From positions 84,506 through 148,505 of the forward strand of contig NZ_JACJTQ010000008.1 in the NCBI RefSeq assembly GCF_014698735.1: DNA of 64,000 nucleotides, in the 5' to 3' direction. The stretch comes from Anabaena catenula FACHB-362. Its GTDB lineage: Bacteria; Cyanobacteriota; Cyanobacteriia; Cyanobacteriales; Nostocaceae. Position numbers and translations under genes: made by a program. The first letter of the stretch is position 1, and each line of letters begins with the position of its first letter. This document shows, piece after piece, positions 35,548 to 44,586 of the stretch. Below the pieces are notes generated by a model. The model did no database searches, was not told the origin of the DNA, and worked only from the letters and a program-made list of their open reading frames with translations.

Positions 35548-36240
35548 ATGGCAAATTCTCATCTATCAATTGGTCTGGCTTTTGTGGGGGGAGTTATAAA
35601 TGTGCTTTCTCCCTGTGTTTTACCGATTTTACCTGTGTTTGTGGGGCGTTCCTTTCAGTCCCATATTTACGGACCAATTGCATTGGTTGGGGGATTAATT
35701 GCTGGTTTTGCAGTAGCGGGTAGTTTGCTAGGTGTAACCGCCATTTGGTTTACAGGTTTGGCTAATATATTACGTTATGGAGCGATCGCACTTTTATTAT
35801 TTTTAGGACTGCTGGCAATTTTCCCTAGTTGGAGTTACCGAATATTTAGCTACATTCCCATTGGTAACTGGACTAAAAAATCTGACCGAGTAGGACTTAT
35901 GGGAGAATTCTGGTTAGGGACTCAATTGGGATTGTTATGGACTCCCTGTGCGGGGCCAGTTTTGGGTGCAATTCTCGTTTTAGCAGCAGTCAAACATGAA
36001 ATTATCAGCGCATTTGGGCTACTGCTTACTTACGGAGTAGGTGCAGGATTACCCTTATTAGCAATTGCTTACGGAGGAAGGTCAGTTAGCCAAAAAATAC
36101 TCAAATTCCGCTCCCATAGCGCCACATTACAGCGTGTTGGTGGAGTCATGATTGTCGCCACAGCAATTACTATTCTTCTGGGTTGGGATATCCAAATCCA
36201 GCTTTGGTTAGCTCCATTTTTTCCCCGTCTACCTTTGTGA
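35548..36240 (+). CDS. CcdA/DsbD-type membrane thiol electron transporter
   Basis: 230 residues, six membrane helices. The two redox Cys are in GVINVLSPCVLPILPVFVG (helix 1) and GLLWTPCAGPVLGAILVLAA (helix 4), both next to Pro as in CcdA. It moves electrons from cytosolic thioredoxin across the membrane to the thioredoxin-like protein encoded just upstream. CcdA usually serves cytochrome c maturation, but the neighbours here point to a dedicated periplasmic reductant supply. Confidence 0.9.
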   Translation: MANSHLSIGLAFVGGVINVLSPCVLPILPVFVGRSFQSHIYGPIALVGGLIAGFAVAGSLLGVTAIWFTGLANILRYGAIALLLFLGLLAIFPSWSYRIFSYIPIGNWTKKSDRVGLMGEFWLGTQLGLLWTPCAGPVLGAILVLAAVKHEIISAFGLLLTYGVGAGLPLLAIAYGGRSVSQKILKFRSHSATLQRVGGVMIVATAITILLGWDIQIQLWLAPFFPRLPL

Positions 36241-36247
36241 AACAGCA

Positions 36248-36844
36248 ATGACTTCATCTAAACGCAAAGTTCCTCCTAAACCGAAGCAGACTTTCTTCGC
36301 CAAAACATTTCACTGGATTAATATCATCAGTCTGATGATTATGATCTCTAGTGGACTGCAAATATACAATGCTAATCCGGTATTTGGTGGGCGTGAAGGT
36401 TGGCATTTTCCCGACTTTCTATTACTAGGAGGTTGGTTAGCAGGTGGTAGAAATTGGCATTTTGCGGCTATGTGGTTCTTTTCTTTAAACTTGCTCTGGT
36501 ATGGAGTTTATATTTTCATCACTCGTCGTTGGCAACGTCGGTTTATTGACGGTGGTGATATTAAAGCATTGCAAGTTAGCCAAAATCCCAAACGCAAGAA
36601 CTACGCCTGGCATCGGCTCGTATACACTGGTATTATTCCCGTTCTGCTGCTGGCAATATTTAGTGGTTTAGCTATGTACAAACCTGCACAACTGCATTGG
36701 TTGTCTGGGCTATTTGGTAGTTGGCAAACTCTCCGCACTATTCACTTTATTACTGTTCCGACTGTTTTTTTATTTACAATTGTTCATTCCTTCCTTGCCC
36801 TCAAGGTGGGAAGCTTTCGTTTAATTAAGTCTATGTTTATTTAG
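36248..36844 (+). CDS. cytochrome b561-type membrane subunit
   Basis: 198 residues, four membrane helices with well-placed His pairs: FFAKTFHWINIISLMIM (helix 1), RNWHFAAMWFFSLNLLWYG (helix 2), WHRLVYTGIIPVLLLAIFSG (helix 3) and IHFITVPTVFLFTIVHSFLA (helix 4). This is the di-haem cytochrome b fold of Ni-Fe hydrogenase/formate dehydrogenase b subunits. It begins 7 bases after the CcdA-like gene and is followed by the Mo oxidoreductase, to which it probably hands quinol electrons, a role equivalent to MsrQ/YedZ though of different ancestry. Confidence 0.88.
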   Translation: MTSSKRKVPPKPKQTFFAKTFHWINIISLMIMISSGLQIYNANPVFGGREGWHFPDFLLLGGWLAGGRNWHFAAMWFFSLNLLWYGVYIFITRRWQRRFIDGGDIKALQVSQNPKRKNYAWHRLVYTGIIPVLLLAIFSGLAMYKPAQLHWLSGLFGSWQTLRTIHFITVPTVFLFTIVHSFLALKVGSFRLIKSMFI

Positions 36845-36892
36845 TTATTGAAAAAAACTTTTTCTTATCATCTAATTTTCTATACCTAATTT

Positions 36893-37609
36893 ATGAGTTT
36901 AATTCTTCCCCAACGTACCCTATCCCGTCGCAATTTCCTCCAACTATCTGGACTTTCAGGCGCAAGTTTACTTCTAGGTGGCTGTGGAACTAATTTATTT
37001 TCAAATAATGTTGGACAAATATTTAAGCCACTAAATCAATCTTTTGAAGAACTTTTGCTTAGTCAAAAGCCTGTACCTGAATTTTCTATTAATGAGATTG
37101 AACCAGAAAAATTGTTGATAAATAGCTTTAACTTCACACCACAAATTGATCCTGCACAGTTTAGTCTCAAAATTGATGGAGAAGTTAGCAACCCAACGCA
37201 GTTGAGTATGACAGATATTCAAAAATTGCCCTTGACTTCAATGGTGATTCGTCATATTTGTGTTGAAGGGTGGGCAGCGATTGTTCAATGGGGAGGTGTG
37301 CGATTAAGAGACTTAGTTGCCATAGCGCAACCTAAATCAAATGTGCGTTACGTCTATTTTAAATCGGCTGATGGTTACTATGAAAGCTGGGATATTGCTT
37401 CTGCTATTCATCCTCAAACGCTGATGGCTTATCAAAAGAATGGAAAACCATTATCACCTGAAAATGGTGCGCCCCTACGTCTAGCATCTCCTATTAAACT
37501 TGGCTACAAACAAAGTAAGTGGGTGACTCAGATTATGTTTGTCAGTAATTTATTGCCCACTACAGGCTATTGGGAAGATCAGGGTTATGAGTGGTTTGCT
37601 GGACTTTAG
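36893..37609 (+). CDS. Mo-dependent oxidoreductase (sulfite oxidase/YedY-MsrP fold)
   Basis: 238 residues. Twin-arginine signal SRRNFLQLSGLSG, with a lipobox-like LLLGGC at Cys31. The Moco domain contains FSLKIDGEVSNPTQLSM, the Mo-ligand Cys in VIRHICVEGWAAIVQWGGVRLRDLV and NGAPLRLASPIKLGYKQSKWV, ending TGYWEDQGYEW. It lacks the C-terminal dimerisation domain of sulfite oxidase, like YedY/MsrP. The family reduces or oxidises at sulfur; in context (Met-rich lipoprotein, cytochrome b) methionine sulfoxide reduction is the most attractive role, but it is not proved by sequence. Confidence 0.88.
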   Translation: MSLILPQRTLSRRNFLQLSGLSGASLLLGGCGTNLFSNNVGQIFKPLNQSFEELLLSQKPVPEFSINEIEPEKLLINSFNFTPQIDPAQFSLKIDGEVSNPTQLSMTDIQKLPLTSMVIRHICVEGWAAIVQWGGVRLRDLVAIAQPKSNVRYVYFKSADGYYESWDIASAIHPQTLMAYQKNGKPLSPENGAPLRLASPIKLGYKQSKWVTQIMFVSNLLPTTGYWEDQGYEWFAGL

Positions 37610-37682
37610 CACTGTAAAAAAAAATAAAATTCAAAACTCGTTTTATCCATTTATCACTAAGTTAAAAAGAGGTGCAATCAAT

Positions 37683-38417
37683 ATGGAAGTTAAAGATGCG
37701 ATTTTATTATTACATCCAGTGTTAGCTGTAATTGTAGTTTTTCCCCTAATTGGGATTATTGTCAACCGGGCTTTACAAATTCGTCAACGCCGATTAGAAA
37801 CTGTGGGAACTGGCAAAAGTAAAATTCCCCCTGCTGTTGGACAAGAACACGTCCAGTTAGGGAAATGGTTAACAGGCTCGGTTGTTGGTATTGTTTTAAT
37901 TGCGTTAGCTAATGATATTTTTGTGAATATTATAGATAAGCAAGTTTGGGTTAAATCACAATTTCAGGTAATTTTTATTGGGCTATTATTTGTTGCAACT
38001 ACTGCTTCTTTGTATTTACTTTATCAAGCAAAACAACCAAATTGGCGTGGTATATTTGCAACTCTGAGTGGGGTTGGGTTAGTTGTGCTTGGTTGTCAAG
38101 ATGGTGTTTACCGCAAAACTGATCAATGGTATATTTCTCACTACTATTATGGAGAATTAGCTGCTTTATTAATGATTTTTTCACTGGCAATTTTACCAGA
38201 TATATACAAAGATAAAACGAATCGCTGGCGCAAGGTTCATATTATTCTCAATTGCATCGCTATTTTGCTATTTATCGGACAAGGAATTACAGGGACAAGA
38301 TCATTATTAGAAGTTCCTCTGAGTTGGCAAGAATCTTATGTGCATATGCTTTATGAGCAGAAATGTGATATAAAACCTTGCACAGTTCAAGCACCTTCTT
38401 TAGCTCCAAAGCCTTAG
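37683..38417 (+). CDS. DUF4079-type membrane protein
   Basis: 244 residues from the ATG at 37683, preceded by AAGAGGTG; the longer in-frame extension overlaps the Mo gene in another frame. Six or so membrane helices: LLHPVLAVIVVFPLIGIIVN, LTGSVVGIVLIALANDIFV, FQVIFIGLLFVATTASLYLLY and others, with His in helix 1 and HYYYGE/VHIILN later. I recall this as the cyanobacterial/plant DUF4079 family, possibly haem-binding. The last gene of the cluster; DUF4079 may feed electrons to the cytochrome. The C-terminal tail CDIKPCTVQ has two Cys. Confidence 0.75.
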   Translation: MEVKDAILLLHPVLAVIVVFPLIGIIVNRALQIRQRRLETVGTGKSKIPPAVGQEHVQLGKWLTGSVVGIVLIALANDIFVNIIDKQVWVKSQFQVIFIGLLFVATTASLYLLYQAKQPNWRGIFATLSGVGLVVLGCQDGVYRKTDQWYISHYYYGELAALLMIFSLAILPDIYKDKTNRWRKVHIILNCIAILLFIGQGITGTRSLLEVPLSWQESYVHMLYEQKCDIKPCTVQAPSLAPKP

Positions 38418-38424
38418 TAATTTT

Positions 38425-38541
<117 letters not shown>

Positions 38542-38542
<1 letters not shown>

Positions 38543-39219
38543 TACATATCTCGCAGTGCATAACCTACTCCACGCACTGTGTGAATTAAACGCTTCTCAT
38601 TTTTTTCTTCTAATTTTAAACGTAGATAACGAATATAAACTTCAATAATATTAGAATCTCCCATAAAATCATAACCCCAAACTTTTTCTAAAATTTGTTC
38701 TCTTGTAAAAACTTGCCGGGGATGGGAAAGAAGATATTCTAATAAATCAAACTCTTTTGCTGTTAATTCAATTGTCCGCTTACCGCGATAAATTTGGCGA
38801 GTGCGACGATTTAAACTTAAGTCTTCAAACTGCAAAATGTCTTCGTCTGTTTCTTGAGTACGGCGGAGATGAGCGCGAATTCTTGCTAATAGTTCTTCAA
38901 TACTAAATGGTTTGATTACATAATCATCTGCTCCTGCATCTAAACCAGCAACGCGATCGCTTACTTCATCTTTTGCTGTTAATAAAATTACTGGTATTGA
39001 GTTTCCAGTTGCTCGCAAACGGCGACAAATTTCTACACCTGATAATCCTGGTAACATCCAATCTAGAAGAGCTAAATCTGGTGATAATTCTCGCGCTAAT
39101 GTTAACCCAGTCATGCCATCATTAGCAACGGTGACTTGATAACCTTCACTACTCAGTTCTAATTCCACGAATCGTGCTAGTTTGACTTCATCTTCAACTA
39201 AAAGAATATGTGCTGGCAT
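38542..39219 (-). CDS. OmpR-family response regulator
   Basis: 225 residues. Receiver: ILLVEDEVKLARFVE (acidic pocket), phospho-Asp in LALLDWMLPGLSG, Thr in ILLTAKDE, Lys in DYVIKPFS. The C-terminal winged helix (RRTRQIYRGKRTIELTAKEFDLLEYLLSHPRQVFTREQIL, VEVYIRYLRLKLE-type recognition helix, IHTVRGVGYAL) binds direct repeats. The partner is the kinase encoded just upstream (39414-40835, same strand). The pair converges on the Mo/cytochrome cluster and may regulate it. Confidence 0.95.
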
Positions 39220-39260
39220 ATTTTTAAATTATTCATATAACGAGTTTAGGCTGGTAATTG

Positions 39261-39394
<134 letters not shown>

Positions 39395-39413
39395 ATTGTC
39401 ACCTGCTATATTA

Positions 39414-40835
39414 TTAATTATTAAGTAAACTGATTGTAAATATACTTCCTTCTTCCAACTTTGATTGTACAGTCACATTACCCCCCATGCCTTCTATAAG
39501 AGTTTTGACAATTGATAAGCCTAAACCAGAACCACCTGTTGCAGAACTGCGGGATTCATCTACGCGGTAAAAGCGTTCAAAAATCCGTTCTTGGTGTTGT
39601 AAAGGAATACCATAACCTTTGTCGCAAACTTGAATAGTTACTTTATCATGAAACTGGTTTAATTTTAATGTTACTGGCATTCCAGCTTCAGAATATTTAA
39701 CAGCATTATCAATCAAATTCAACAATACTTGTTTCAGACGACTATAATCTGTTTTTACTTCTATTGGGTAAGTTGTTGATTCGATTGTAATGATGCGATC
39801 ACTATATTTTGCTGCCATCTCGACAACTTCTTCAACTAAGTCATTCAATATATAGTGTTTCATCTGAAAACGTAAGTAACCACTATCGGCTCTTGCTAAA
39901 TCTAGTAAATCTTGTAGCAAGCGGATGGTATGTTCCGCTTCTGATGAGGCAGTTTCTAAGGCTTCTATTTGAATTTCTGTTAAGTTATTTTGTCGTCGTA
40001 AAACACTTTGCAAGTAACCATGTACAATTGTTAAAGGTGTGCGTAATTCATGGGAAACGTTACTGACAAATTGTCGTTCTTGTTCCCAAGATTGGGAAAG
40101 ACGGGATAACAACATGGTTAATGTTTGAGCTAATTCTTTGACTTCGCTGGGTGCATTATCAAGATATAGTTGTGCTTGTCCTAAGTCTTCTATGGAAATC
40201 ACAGAAGTCATTTGACTTAGTTGACGTAGAGGTTGCAGAGAACGCTGAATATAAAATGCGATCGCTACCGTAATCACAATAATTGCTAAAATGCTGGCAA
40301 TAGTCAAACTCCTTACCATTGCCATAAACATTGTTTGTTCAGTGGTAATATCCTTGACTACAAATAGCGTACCCAAAAGTTTACCCTGGACTTGCAAAGA
40401 ACCACCACTCATAACGAAGTAGTTTTTGTTGACTTGGTAAACTTTGGGTTTAATCGACATATTGGTAAGAGACATTAATTCAGCCACTGTAGAATCAGAT
40501 AACAAATCTAAAGTGGCAGATTTGACCCAAATTTTATTATCAGCACTTTTTAACCATAATAATGTATTGGTATTGGCTAAGTTATTAATAGCTTTTTGCA
40601 CCCCTGTTTCGGGTTGCATCATTTCACTATAAAGTTGGACATCATGTGGCACACGGTTAGCAATTTGTTGAATGTTATGTTTATGAGTGTCAATCAAAAT
40701 TTGCTGCATTTTCCAACTAGTCCATATAGCGAGGCTACCTAATGCCGAAGCGGAAAATATAGCAATACCAATAGTTAGGCGTAATCGTAATGAACATGGA
40801 TCAATTCGTTGACAAATTTTTCTAATTTGCTTCAC
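39414..40835 (-). CDS. transmembrane sensor histidine kinase
   Basis: 473 residues. Two membrane helices (about 18-37 and 177-197) flank a 130-residue periplasmic sensor. HAMP (QRSLQPLRQLSQMTS), then FVSNVSHELRTPLTIVHGYLQS with the phospho-His, NLIDNAVKYS, VCDKGYGIPLQHQ, IFERFYRVD and GGSGLGLSIVKTLI complete the kinase. The sensor region contains no haem or Cys motif. It should phosphorylate the OmpR-type regulator downstream; a MITE-like element separates them. Confidence 0.94.
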   Translation of the reverse strand: MKQIRKICQRIDPCSLRLRLTIGIAIFSASALGSLAIWTSWKMQQILIDTHKHNIQQIANRVPHDVQLYSEMMQPETGVQKAINNLANTNTLLWLKSADNKIWVKSATLDLLSDSTVAELMSLTNMSIKPKVYQVNKNYFVMSGGSLQVQGKLLGTLFVVKDITTEQTMFMAMVRSLTIASILAIIVITVAIAFYIQRSLQPLRQLSQMTSVISIEDLGQAQLYLDNAPSEVKELAQTLTMLLSRLSQSWEQERQFVSNVSHELRTPLTIVHGYLQSVLRRQNNLTEIQIEALETASSEAEHTIRLLQDLLDLARADSGYLRFQMKHYILNDLVEEVVEMAAKYSDRIITIESTTYPIEVKTDYSRLKQVLLNLIDNAVKYSEAGMPVTLKLNQFHDKVTIQVCDKGYGIPLQHQERIFERFYRVDESRSSATGGSGLGLSIVKTLIEGMGGNVTVQSKLEEGSIFTISLLNN

Positions 40836-40886
40836 TTTTTTATTTATAATTTTGTTCTTATCAAAAGGTTTTTAATTAAATTTATT

Positions 40887-40992
40887 TATAGCGGTTATCG
40901 GTTGAGTGAGGTACAAAAACCCCACCCCCAACCCCCTCATCGCTTGCGGGGAGGGGGCTATGATGTATCTCATTCAAGTGCATACCGCTATA
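40887..40992. repeat. MITE/REP-like element with TATAGCGGT ends
   Basis: TATAGCGGT and ACCGCTATA form the ends, with further imperfect matching inside (TTGAGTGAGGTAC versus GTATCTCATTCAA). The core CCCCCTCATCGCTTGCGGGG is a GC-rich hairpin unlike the AT-rich surroundings. The remaining 40836-41243 gap has no gene. Confidence 0.75.
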
Positions 40993-41243
40993 ATAATTAA
41001 TTAATGAAATAAAATATTTTTTCAAATTTTTCTCTATTAATAATCTAAATCAATTTAGCAATAATTACATTAATTTAATCTGAGAATTCGCTGAAAATTT
41101 CGGTTGTTGTTTGTCCGTGCCTAAATCAGCCCATTATACAGTATAATTTGGGATCAAGAAATCAAATTATAGAAGCGGGGAACCTCAACCCCCTGAATTA
41201 GTTAAAATTTATTAAAATTCTCAAATTTGGAGTTTTTTGTCCT

Positions 41244-41843
41244 GTGCTGAGTTCTCCGTTACCAACTATTAATGCTCTGAAACAACCTACTAGTGATGCT
41301 TGGATAGAGCAAGCGATCGCTAATTTGGATATTATCTTACTCGATCATTCCCACTGTGAGCGGAAAGCGGCTGGGGTAGCTTTAAATTTTATGTTTCGTT
41401 ACCCGTCCAATAGTAAAATGGTACGGGAGTTAACTGCGATCGCTCGTGAAGAACTAGAACATTTTGAACTAGTCAATCAATGGCTAGAACGCCGGAATAT
41501 TCCCCTTGCACCCCTGTCAGCACCTCCCTACGGTGCAGGGTTAAAAACGCAAGTGCGATCGCAGGAACCAGCACGATTTTTAGACAATTTACTAGTTACT
41601 GGTTTAATCGAAGCGCGGAGTCATGAACGCTTGGGACTTTTGGCTGCGAACTGTCCGGAACCAGAATTAGCTAAATTTTATCGGGCTTTGATGGCATCAG
41701 AAGCGCGACATTTCGGCACATATTGGGTATTAGCTGATACTTATTTTGAGCGAGAAATAGTTATGCAACGTCTTGATGAATTAGCAGTTGTTGAAAGTGA
41801 ATTATTAGCAACTTTACACCCAGAACCAAGAATTCATAGTTAA
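41244..41843 (+). CDS. miaE: tRNA-(ms2io6A)-hydroxylase
   Basis: 199 residues, ferritin-like diiron four-helix bundle. The metal ligands are in DHSHCERKAAGVALNF (E..), REELEHFELVNQWL (ExxH), EARSHERLGLL (ExxxH) and SEARHFGTYW (ExxH). MiaE hydroxylates the isopentenyl group of ms2i6A37 in tRNA; cyanobacteria often carry it. The start has no close ribosome site (GTGCTGAG), so a slightly different start is possible. Confidence 0.92.
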   Translation: MLSSPLPTINALKQPTSDAWIEQAIANLDIILLDHSHCERKAAGVALNFMFRYPSNSKMVRELTAIAREELEHFELVNQWLERRNIPLAPLSAPPYGAGLKTQVRSQEPARFLDNLLVTGLIEARSHERLGLLAANCPEPELAKFYRALMASEARHFGTYWVLADTYFEREIVMQRLDELAVVESELLATLHPEPRIHS

Positions 41844-41880
41844 TTTAGTACTTATTTGAGTTGTGAATATGGAAAAGCAC

Positions 41881-41915
41881 AGATACTCAATTGCTTAGAG
41901 AAGTTGGGTATTTTG
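41881..41915 (+). terminator. terminator hairpin after miaE
   Basis: GATACTCAATTGCTT and AAGTTGGGTAT with a short loop, followed by TTTTGTTGTTT. Third member of the family at 29241 and 29891. Confidence 0.7.
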
Positions 41916-42003
41916 TTGTTTACCAATGATTTATAGGAATCATAAATGATATTTGATAGCTTGCGTGGCGTAGCCATAAAATTTTAAGTCTCACCATTGC
42001 TAA

Positions 42004-42020
42004 GGTGGGCATTGCCCACC
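42004..42020. repeat. dispersed palindrome GGTGGGCATTGCCCACC, copy 2
   Basis: Identical to 14078-14094 and followed by CTACG; it lies 66 bases upstream of the GNAT gene. Confidence 0.9.
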
Positions 42021-42085
42021 CTACGTATATTTCAAAAATCAAATATTATTCTTATAGTAAGATGCCTATAGACTAAGGACTTTCA

Positions 42086-42592
42086 TTGATGCAATATTAT
42101 TACCAAGATTTTTTAATTCGTGACTGGGAAGAGAGAGAACGGACTCAAGCAGCAGAGGTGATTCGTTCTGTATTATCAGAATATGGTTTAGGTTGGGAAC
42201 CAGATGGTGCTGATAGAGATGTGTTGCAAGTTGAGGAATGTTACCTAGCTGCTGGGGGTGAGTTTTGGGTAATTGAACACCAAAATCAGATAGTAGGTAC
42301 GGGTGCATATTACCCCATACATCGGGGAGAGAAAGCTGTAGAAATCCGCAAAATGTATCTTTTACCAACTGTGCGGGGTTTAGGATTGGGAAAGCATTTG
42401 TTACAACAACTAGAAACTGCGATAGCGAACCGTGGATTTGAGCAAATTTGGATTGAAACCGCTAGTGTTTTAAAAGCCGCAGTCAAACTATATGAAAGTC
42501 ATGGTTACATCCCCACAACAGGTGTGGAAACACAAAGGTGCGATCGCATTTACGTTAAATACCTTCTTAGTAATGATATCAAGTCCAGTTGA
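42086..42592 (+). CDS. GNAT-family N-acetyltransferase
   Basis: 168 residues. The acetyl-CoA site is clear: VEIRKMYLLPTVRGLGLGKHLLQQLE (motif A, with RGLGLG), and GFEQIWIETASVLKAAVKLYESHGY (motif B). The substrate-binding half (QNQIVGTGAYYPI) gives no specificity clue. Upstream it has a dispersed palindrome; it stands alone. The ATG at 42089 is an alternative start. Confidence 0.92.
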   Translation: MMQYYYQDFLIRDWEERERTQAAEVIRSVLSEYGLGWEPDGADRDVLQVEECYLAAGGEFWVIEHQNQIVGTGAYYPIHRGEKAVEIRKMYLLPTVRGLGLGKHLLQQLETAIANRGFEQIWIETASVLKAAVKLYESHGYIPTTGVETQRCDRIYVKYLLSNDIKSS

Positions 42593-42730
42593 AGGCTATC
42601 ATTAGGGCTGACGCAAAGACGCAAAGATGCGGAGAAATAAATTTTCATAGTAAGTGATGATCTGGGCTTGATATGACCTTAATTTTTAATTTTTAATTCT
42701 TAATTTTTAATTTCCTAAAGGCGTTAAATA

Positions 42731-43408
42731 ATGACAATTTTCAAAAGCTTACTCAACCTGTTTCTGCAATCTAATTGCCCTTTGTGTCAACGCAGCACAC
42801 CAAGCGACTTATGTCCATATTGCAACAAACAACTACAAAGCTGTAATCTCAAAGAACCTAGTTATTTATGGCAACAACCATTACCAGTATTTGCGTGGGG
42901 GATTTATGGCGGTTCTCTCAAAAGAGCGATCGCAGTGATGAAATATGAAAATCATCCAGAAATGGCTTCTATTCTAGGACGCTATCTAGGAGAAGCATGG
43001 TTATTAAATTCTCTCGAAGCCAATCCACAGCCAGTAATTGTACCCATACCACTCCACGCTAAAAAACTTCAAGAAAGAGGTTACAACCAAGCTGCACTCA
43101 TAGCTCAAGGTTTCTGTCAAATAACGGGTTTCAAGTTACAATTAAATGGTCTAGAAAGAATTAAAGATACTAAAGCACAGTTTGGTGTATCCGCTTCTGA
43201 GCGAGAAAAAAATTTAGCAGCAGCTTTTTCTTTAGGGACAGATTTTCGCCGTCGTCAACCTAAAGCACCAGTGCTATTAGTAGATGATATTTATACAACA
43301 GGCGCTACTGCTAAATCTGCTGTGTACACACTTAATCAAAGCAACATTTCCGTTCTGGGTTTAGCCGCTGTTGCCACTACTGCTAAAGAAAGATCAATAG
43401 CAAGTTGA
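42731..43408 (+). CDS. ComF-family phosphoribosyltransferase-like protein
   Basis: 225 residues. An N-terminal zinc ribbon (CPLCQRSTPSDLCPYCNKQL) leads to VFAWGIYGGSLKRAIAVMKY and the PRTase fold: VPIPLHAKKLQERGYNQAALIAQGF and the PRPP loop VLLVDDIYTTGATAKSAV. ComF assists DNA uptake in naturally competent bacteria; in cyanobacteria it is required for transformation where tested. Length and order are normal. Confidence 0.92.
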   Translation: MTIFKSLLNLFLQSNCPLCQRSTPSDLCPYCNKQLQSCNLKEPSYLWQQPLPVFAWGIYGGSLKRAIAVMKYENHPEMASILGRYLGEAWLLNSLEANPQPVIVPIPLHAKKLQERGYNQAALIAQGFCQITGFKLQLNGLERIKDTKAQFGVSASEREKNLAAAFSLGTDFRRRQPKAPVLLVDDIYTTGATAKSAVYTLNQSNISVLGLAAVATTAKERSIAS

Positions 43409-43480
43409 TGGTCAAGTTATGGCTGAAAAATCTATAATTAGCAAGATTGCCCTGTATTTTTAGTAATACTATCTCAATTT

Positions 43481-43957
43481 ATGAATAAAGCTTTGACTGC
43501 GGCTTTAAGAAAAATCATTATCTTTCCTGTTACTTTACTAACAATGAGTATAAGCATAAATACAGCTTTGGCTCAAAAAAATAATTTAAATAATTTAAAT
43601 AATTTATATAGTCCAATTCCTTTACCTAGTAGTACTGAACTTTCCGATACTTTATCAGATAAAGATATTCCTACAGGTCAAGGAGGATTTGCCCGTGATT
43701 ACACGGTGAAGTTAAATAAAGGTGATAATCTAGCAATTGATCTGTCATCGGAGAACTTTGACGGTATGATTACACTATTAGCACCTGATGGCTCAACAGT
43801 TGGAGAAAATGATGATGGACCTGATGGTACTAGCAATTCTCTGTTGTTTAGCCGTATTACTGAAACCGGAAATTACATCATTCGTGTCCGGTCTTTTGGA
43901 GAAACTGGGGTAGGAGAATTTAAACTCAAGGTGACAAAACTGCAACCAGTAAAATAA
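43481..43957 (+). CDS. secreted PPC-domain protein
   Basis: 158 residues. A signal peptide ends at ALA (about residue 31). Then an Asn-rich linker (QKNNLNNLNNLYSP) and a bacterial pre-peptidase C-terminal domain: YTVKLNKGDNLAIDLSSENFDGMITLLAPDGSTVGENDDGPDGTSNSLLFSRITETGNYIIRVRSFGETGVGEFKLKV. PPC domains normally accompany proteases; here the domain is alone. The DGPDGTSN loop suggests calcium binding. Confidence 0.88.
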   Translation: MNKALTAALRKIIIFPVTLLTMSISINTALAQKNNLNNLNNLYSPIPLPSSTELSDTLSDKDIPTGQGGFARDYTVKLNKGDNLAIDLSSENFDGMITLLAPDGSTVGENDDGPDGTSNSLLFSRITETGNYIIRVRSFGETGVGEFKLKVTKLQPVK

Positions 43958-43996
43958 ACCATTTTGAATTTTGAATTGACCGCTATATGTAAAAGT

Positions 43997-44365
43997 TTAG
44001 AGAATATGTTGCAAGCGGCTAATACGCTCTGAGTAACTTTTCATCACCTGTATGGCAAACATGGGTGTTTCCTGAACAGCGAAGAGAAATCCCTGTTCAT
44101 TCAGAAAAGCAAGTTTGCAGTTGGTTTTAGCTTTCGCTGTGTAGGTTCTATGTTTTATCCCTACTAGTACACCAGTCCCAAAAACTTCACCTGATGAAAT
44201 TGTCTCCACTGCTTTGCCGTTAACGAATATCTCAACTTCACCGTGGAGAATGCCATACATGGAACCACCTGGCTGTCCTTCTTCAAAGATAACTTCACCT
44301 GATGAAAATTCTTCAGCGTTGGGTTGTTTTTGAAAGATGGTGATTGTTGCTACAGGGCTTAACAT
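43997..44365 (-). CDS. cyclic-nucleotide-binding domain protein
   Basis: 122 residues from the ATG at 44365 (MLSPVATITIFQKQ); the frame extends to 44455 but the extension is hydrophobic and unlike the family. A single cNMP-binding barrel: FSSGEVIFEEGQPGGSMYGILHGEVEIFVNGKAVETISSGEVFGTGVLVGIKHRTYTAKAKTNCKLAFL. The phosphate-binding cassette (GEVFGTGVLVGIKHRTYTA) lacks the usual Arg of FGE..LL...R.A, so ligand binding is uncertain. No DNA-binding domain. A possible receiver of cAMP signals. Confidence 0.85.
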   Translation of the reverse strand: MLSPVATITIFQKQPNAEEFSSGEVIFEEGQPGGSMYGILHGEVEIFVNGKAVETISSGEVFGTGVLVGIKHRTYTAKAKTNCKLAFLNEQGFLFAVQETPMFAIQVMKSYSERISRLQHIL

Positions 44366-44586
44366 AAAAGCGTTTCCAATTTGGATGAGTAATACAAGAA
44401 CTGAGGAAAGTATACTATTTTTTACAGCATAAATTCGGATGCATTTAAGAATCACGCAGTATTATTCATTCAGGTACAAGAACAAGTCGAATGCAGTGAT
44501 ATCTTAGCGGATGTTTGGAAAGTTAGACGATTTTAGATTTTGGATTTACCCCACGGATTTATCCGTGGGCTTGCACCATCAAGAAA

